The position numbers and the translations under genes are program-made. From Candidatus Woesearchaeota archaeon (GTDB taxonomy: Archaea; Nanobdellota; Nanobdellia; Woesearchaeales; ARS49): DNA of 6,396 nt. The DNA lies in assembly GCA_019323555.1 (NCBI GenBank), contig JAHWHC010000062.1, forward strand, positions 1 to 6,396. Reading direction: 5' to 3'. Under the pieces are notes generated by a model, which did no database searches, had not been told where the DNA came from, and saw only the letters and a list, made by a program, of their open reading frames with translations. Below are positions 4,588 to 6,396 of the stretch, one piece after another (the stretch's first letter is position 1; each line of letters begins with the position of its first letter).

Positions 4588-6100
4588 TTTTCAACTCTCT
4601 GTCTTGTACATACTCCAGTCTGTTCTTTAGTGCAAACTCTGCTTTCTGTAATTCCCTGCCTAGATACATGTAGTGATATGGGTCTGATGCTGCGTGATGA
4701 AGCGCGAGTGTGTCTGTCAGTTCTAGTGCTGTTTTGCCGTGATATTGCCCCAGTCTCTTGCTTTCAGGAGAGTAGTGGTCCACAAATATCTCTCCCTCTT
4801 TTACTTCAATTATATAATATCCTCTGTGGTCATACTTGCATCTTGTCTGTTTAAGATATTCTTCTGATATTTTTTTGGCATCTTCCCAGCAGTCTTCATA
4901 GATGTGTGCGCTTCCGCTTATTGTTGTCAAGCACCCCATCTCCACATCAAGGCCTTGTGCAATTATCTGCTGCAGTTTTCTTAAGCCAAATGCATTTAAG
5001 GGCCATCCTCGGAACATGTCATTGCTTCTGATGTATGCTGTAAAGTGTAATTTACCATCCTGGTATCTTGCGTGAACAAGCACAACACAGGGGCTGTTTT
5101 TGTCCTTATTCAGCAGTCTTCTGGTAAGCTCAAATTCCACCATCCAGGTCATTGCCACAGCACTTGCCCTGTAGATATCTTGTTTCAAATAATCTATTAT
5201 ATCTTGAACTTGATCTATCCGCTGTTTATCTGGCCCGACCCATGCCCGTAACCGAGAACCATAGGTATACACTGTTCCTTCTGGTATGTTCGCAGTGCAG
5301 ATCTCATCGTAATATGGCTTTATTTCCTCTTCATTGAACCTGAAGAAAGGGTACATTTTTGGGTTGTCTGGGTCTTCGTCTTCTACAACTGCAATGAAAT
5401 TCACTAGTTCTTTTACATGAAAAGAGTCTTTTACTTTCATCTTTGTGACTTTTCCGAATCTGTTGATTTTATTTATCATCTCAAGCCACACTTCTCCTAC
5501 TGTTTTTCCTCTTGCACTCAGTGCAACTTCCTCTGATGACCAGGTATCTACTTGTAGCTTGGGTTTTGGAAATGTTTTTGGCAGGTCATACGGCACAAGG
5601 GGCTCTAGATCTGATATTTTCTGTTTCAGCACAGCAGTTATTTTTGCAGAGTCATTCAGCATGTCTGTTGTTACTTCATTTGTTACATCAAAGACTTTCA
5701 CATGCTCCCTTAATTTATTCAATTCTTCTATTGGAATCTCTTTTTCTATAGTCACTTCAGTATCAAGTATTTTGTGGTTTTCATCAACTCCTTTTTCAAA
5801 GAAATTCAAGAGCACCTCTTTTGAGCCTGATTTGTCAGAGCCAAGAATGAACAAATATCTTAAGTTTGGATTTGCCAGGCAGTTTCGTATCATTGGGGAT
5901 ATGCCGTTCTGTCTGTCATAGTAGTTTCCTATTAAGGCATATTTCTCCTTCTCCAGGGTGTCATACACCATGTCTGGGAAGGTCCAGAGTGTTGTTATTC
6001 CTACGTTGCTTTGTATGTCTCCTACTACCAGTTTCTCTTTGAACTCTATGGGCCACTCTAGATTTCTGACCTCATTTAGAACATCCTCTTTATTTACCAT
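4580..6100 (-). CDS. thyA: Three-domain thymidylate synthase: MtrA-like, TS and DUF4346 domains
   Basis: 506 residues, far longer than an ordinary ThyA (about 220-320). The N-terminal part (about 14-140) resembles MtrA, the corrinoid subunit of methyl-H4MPT:CoM methyltransferase: LEWPIEFKEKLVVGD, NCLANPNLRYLFILGSD, FFEKGVD, VKVFDV. The TS core (about 190-410) shows YTYGSRLRAW, NSPCVVL (likely catalytic C338), YIRSNDMFRGWPLN (R358, S359, D361, N369) and GSAHIYED (H399, Y401). The C-terminal part (about 412-506) matches DUF4346: HRGYYIIEVKEG, DHYSPES, then YLGRELQKAEFAL...YVQD. It should methylate dUMP to dTMP, perhaps with a methanopterin-type cofactor (inference). An SRR-like phosphate-binding motif reads RAS (311-313) here. 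It leads the operon with dCMP deaminase and nucS. A TATA box and GGGGG upstream of ATG 6100 support the start. Confidence 0.85.
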   Translation of the reverse strand: MVNKEDVLNEVRNLEWPIEFKEKLVVGDIQSNVGITTLWTFPDMVYDTLEKEKYALIGNYYDRQNGISPMIRNCLANPNLRYLFILGSDKSGSKEVLLNFFEKGVDENHKILDTEVTIEKEIPIEELNKLREHVKVFDVTNEVTTDMLNDSAKITAVLKQKISDLEPLVPYDLPKTFPKPKLQVDTWSSEEVALSARGKTVGEVWLEMINKINRFGKVTKMKVKDSFHVKELVNFIAVVEDEDPDNPKMYPFFRFNEEEIKPYYDEICTANIPEGTVYTYGSRLRAWVGPDKQRIDQVQDIIDYLKQDIYRASAVAMTWMVEFELTRRLLNKDKNSPCVVLVHARYQDGKLHFTAYIRSNDMFRGWPLNAFGLRKLQQIIAQGLDVEMGCLTTISGSAHIYEDCWEDAKKISEEYLKQTRCKYDHRGYYIIEVKEGEIFVDHYSPESKRLGQYHGKTALELTDTLALHHAASDPYHYMYLGRELQKAEFALKNRLEYVQDRELKNA

Positions 6101-6130
6101 TCTACCCCCAATATGTTGTGGGTGGTAAAT
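6092..6130. repeat. Inverted repeat over the thymidylate synthase start, possible operator
   Basis: ATTTACCA (6092-6099) and TGGTAAAT (6123-6130) form a perfect 8-bp inverted repeat. Just inside it, CCCA (6107-6110) and TGGG (6119-6122) add four more pairs, with a 7-nt one-sided offset. One arm adjoins the TATA box and the other covers the start codon. As the transcript should start inside the repeat, it fits a DNA operator better than an RNA hairpin. The repeat is seen; the operator role is inference. Confidence 0.4.
6105..6109 (-). promoter_or_regulatory. Shine-Dalgarno-like site of the thymidylate synthase gene
   Basis: On the minus strand GGGGGTAGA immediately precedes ATG 6100. The G run can pair with the C-rich 3' end of 16S rRNA. 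The predicted transcript start (about 27 nt from the TATA centre) falls near 6109, so the 5' leader would be only about 8-10 nt and would just contain this site. Confidence 0.4.
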
Positions 6131-6140
6131 AATATATAAG
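6131..6140 (-). promoter_or_regulatory. TATA box of the thymidylate synthase operon
   Basis: The minus strand reads CTTATATATT, a strong archaeal TATA element. Its centre is about 35 nt upstream of ATG 6100. It lies in the 64-nt gap after the small acidic ORF, so the three-gene operon probably has its own promoter. Confidence 0.65.
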
Positions 6141-6164
6141 CTTTTCTAGGCTTAATAATAGAAA

Positions 6165-6269
6165 TCAGGAAAAAAAGTCTTCGTCTGAATACTCTTCTTC
6201 ACTCTCTGTTAGAACAATAAAGTCGCCCAAGGGCCTGTTTTTTCTTCCCTCTTTATAGCTTACAACCAT
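6165..6269 (-). CDS. Probable small acidic protein, 34 residues
   Basis: ATG 6269 opens a 34-codon frame ending in TGA at 6167-6165. The N-terminal third is basic (SYKEGRKNRP), a short hydrophobic stretch follows (GDFIVL), and the C-terminus is strongly acidic, ending SDEDFFS. No family is recognised. The best evidence is the ribosome binding site GAGGTGA (6280-6274) 4 nt before the ATG, an almost ideal match to the archaeal anti-Shine-Dalgarno sequence and the strongest in the window. A TATA box lies about 83 nt upstream, giving a 5' leader of about 55-60 nt. The frame is open further upstream to a stop near 6368, but only a GTG codon offers another start. The thymidylate synthase promoter follows it. 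It could bind nucleic acid or a basic partner, but nothing shows this. Confidence 0.5.
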   Translation of the reverse strand: MVVSYKEGRKNRPLGDFIVLTESEEEYSDEDFFS

Positions 6270-6273
6270 GCTT

Positions 6274-6280
6274 TCACCTC
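6274..6280 (-). promoter_or_regulatory. Strong Shine-Dalgarno sequence before the 34-residue ORF
   Basis: Minus-strand GAGGTGA with a 4-nt spacer (AAGC) to ATG 6269. It decides the start of the small ORF and contrasts with the leaderless genes elsewhere in the window. Confidence 0.6.
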
Positions 6281-6307
6281 TTTTAGAACACACCCCTTTT
6301 ACACCTC
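6275..6307 (-). repeat. Repeated AAAAG(A/G)GGTG motif in the small-ORF leader
   Basis: On the plus strand CACCTCTTTTA (6275-6285) and CACCCCTTTTA (6291-6301) match at 10 of 11 positions, 16 nt apart. CACCTC occurs a third time at 6302-6307. On the transcript these are three Shine-Dalgarno-like GGTG sites in a row, only the last of which is next to an ATG. Confidence 0.45.
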
Positions 6308-6328
6308 TGTTTCTCCGCGCAGTTCCAT
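6299..6328 (-). CDS. Possible 9-codon leader ORF
   Basis: ATG 6328 starts a 9-residue frame (MELRGETEV) ending TAA 6301-6299. The upstream TATA element is centred about 25 nt before this ATG, which is exactly the leaderless spacing of the other genes here, so a transcript from that promoter would begin at this codon. It may be a leader peptide or simply a chance ATG near the transcript start. No regulatory amino-acid run is present. Confidence 0.25.
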   Translation of the reverse strand: MELRGETEV

Positions 6329-6346
6329 ATCTTAGAAAACAGAGCT

Positions 6347-6360
6347 TATATTTAAATAAA
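6347..6360 (-). promoter_or_regulatory. TATA box upstream of the small acidic ORF
   Basis: The minus strand reads TTTATTTAAATATA, containing TTTAAATA, in an AT-rich stretch (about 6341-6396). Predicted transcription would begin near 6325-6328. Nothing coding is supported between this element and the right edge of the window. Confidence 0.5.
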
Positions 6361-6396
6361 TTGTAAAGCTAAAATATAACTGTAAAACTATATTCC

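Noticed and set aside
4202..4854. Short frames on both strands over dCMP deaminase and the end of thymidylate synthase
   Set aside because: They overlap confident genes in other frames and show no motifs of their own.
5445..5921. 158-codon plus-strand open frame
   Set aside because: Antisense shadow of the MtrA-like and early TS parts of the thymidylate synthase gene; Ser/Phe-rich without domain features.
6139..6154. Small inverted repeat AAGC...GCTT upstream of the thymidylate synthase TATA box
   Set aside because: Only four base pairs in an AT-rich region, expected by chance.
1..6396. tRNA, rRNA, CRISPR array, insertion sequence or attachment site
   Set aside because: No cloverleaf-like segment, regularly spaced repeat, transposase or terminal inverted repeat pair was seen when reading both strands by eye.

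Overview
The window looks like a compact, moderately AT-rich archaeal genome, most likely a DPANN-type lineage (Woesearchaeota/Pacearchaeota-like; inferred from protein style, not proven). Archaeal markers are a DUF460 RuvC-fold protein, an NMD3-family protein, a Sec11-type signal peptidase that uses His instead of Lys, transcription factor S, the mismatch endonuclease NucS/EndoMS, an archaeal-type thymidylate synthase, and TATA boxes 25-29 nt upstream of start codons (mostly leaderless genes). Genes are packed with ATGA overlaps and convergent 3' overlaps. No rRNA, tRNA, CRISPR or mobile element was seen.

Layout: (1) 3-1309, plus strand: the end of a winged-helix protein, coupled by an ATGA overlap to a short DUF460 protein. 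(2) 1302-1757, minus strand: an NMD3-family protein without the N-terminal zinc-binding part. (3) A 79-bp divergent promoter region, then a plus-strand operon (1837-3015): signal peptidase I, transcription factor S and a DUF167/YggU protein. (4) 3071-3307, plus strand: a lone 78-residue unknown protein with its own promoter. (5) 6100-3293, minus strand: a tight operon of a three-domain thymidylate synthase (MtrA-like + TS + DUF4346), dCMP deaminase and NucS. (6) 6396-6165, minus strand: an AT-rich promoter, a possible 9-codon leader ORF and a probable 34-residue acidic protein preceded by a very good Shine-Dalgarno sequence.

The most coherent system is the minus-strand operon. dCMP deaminase supplies dUMP, thymidylate synthase converts it to dTMP, and NucS cuts mismatched DNA and ends in a PCNA-binding-like tail. 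This puts thymidylate supply and mismatch correction on one transcript. The thymidylate synthase is unusual in architecture and in several ligand-site residues. The other points worth attention are the truncated NMD3, the palindrome over the thymidylate synthase start, and the leader of the small acidic ORF.
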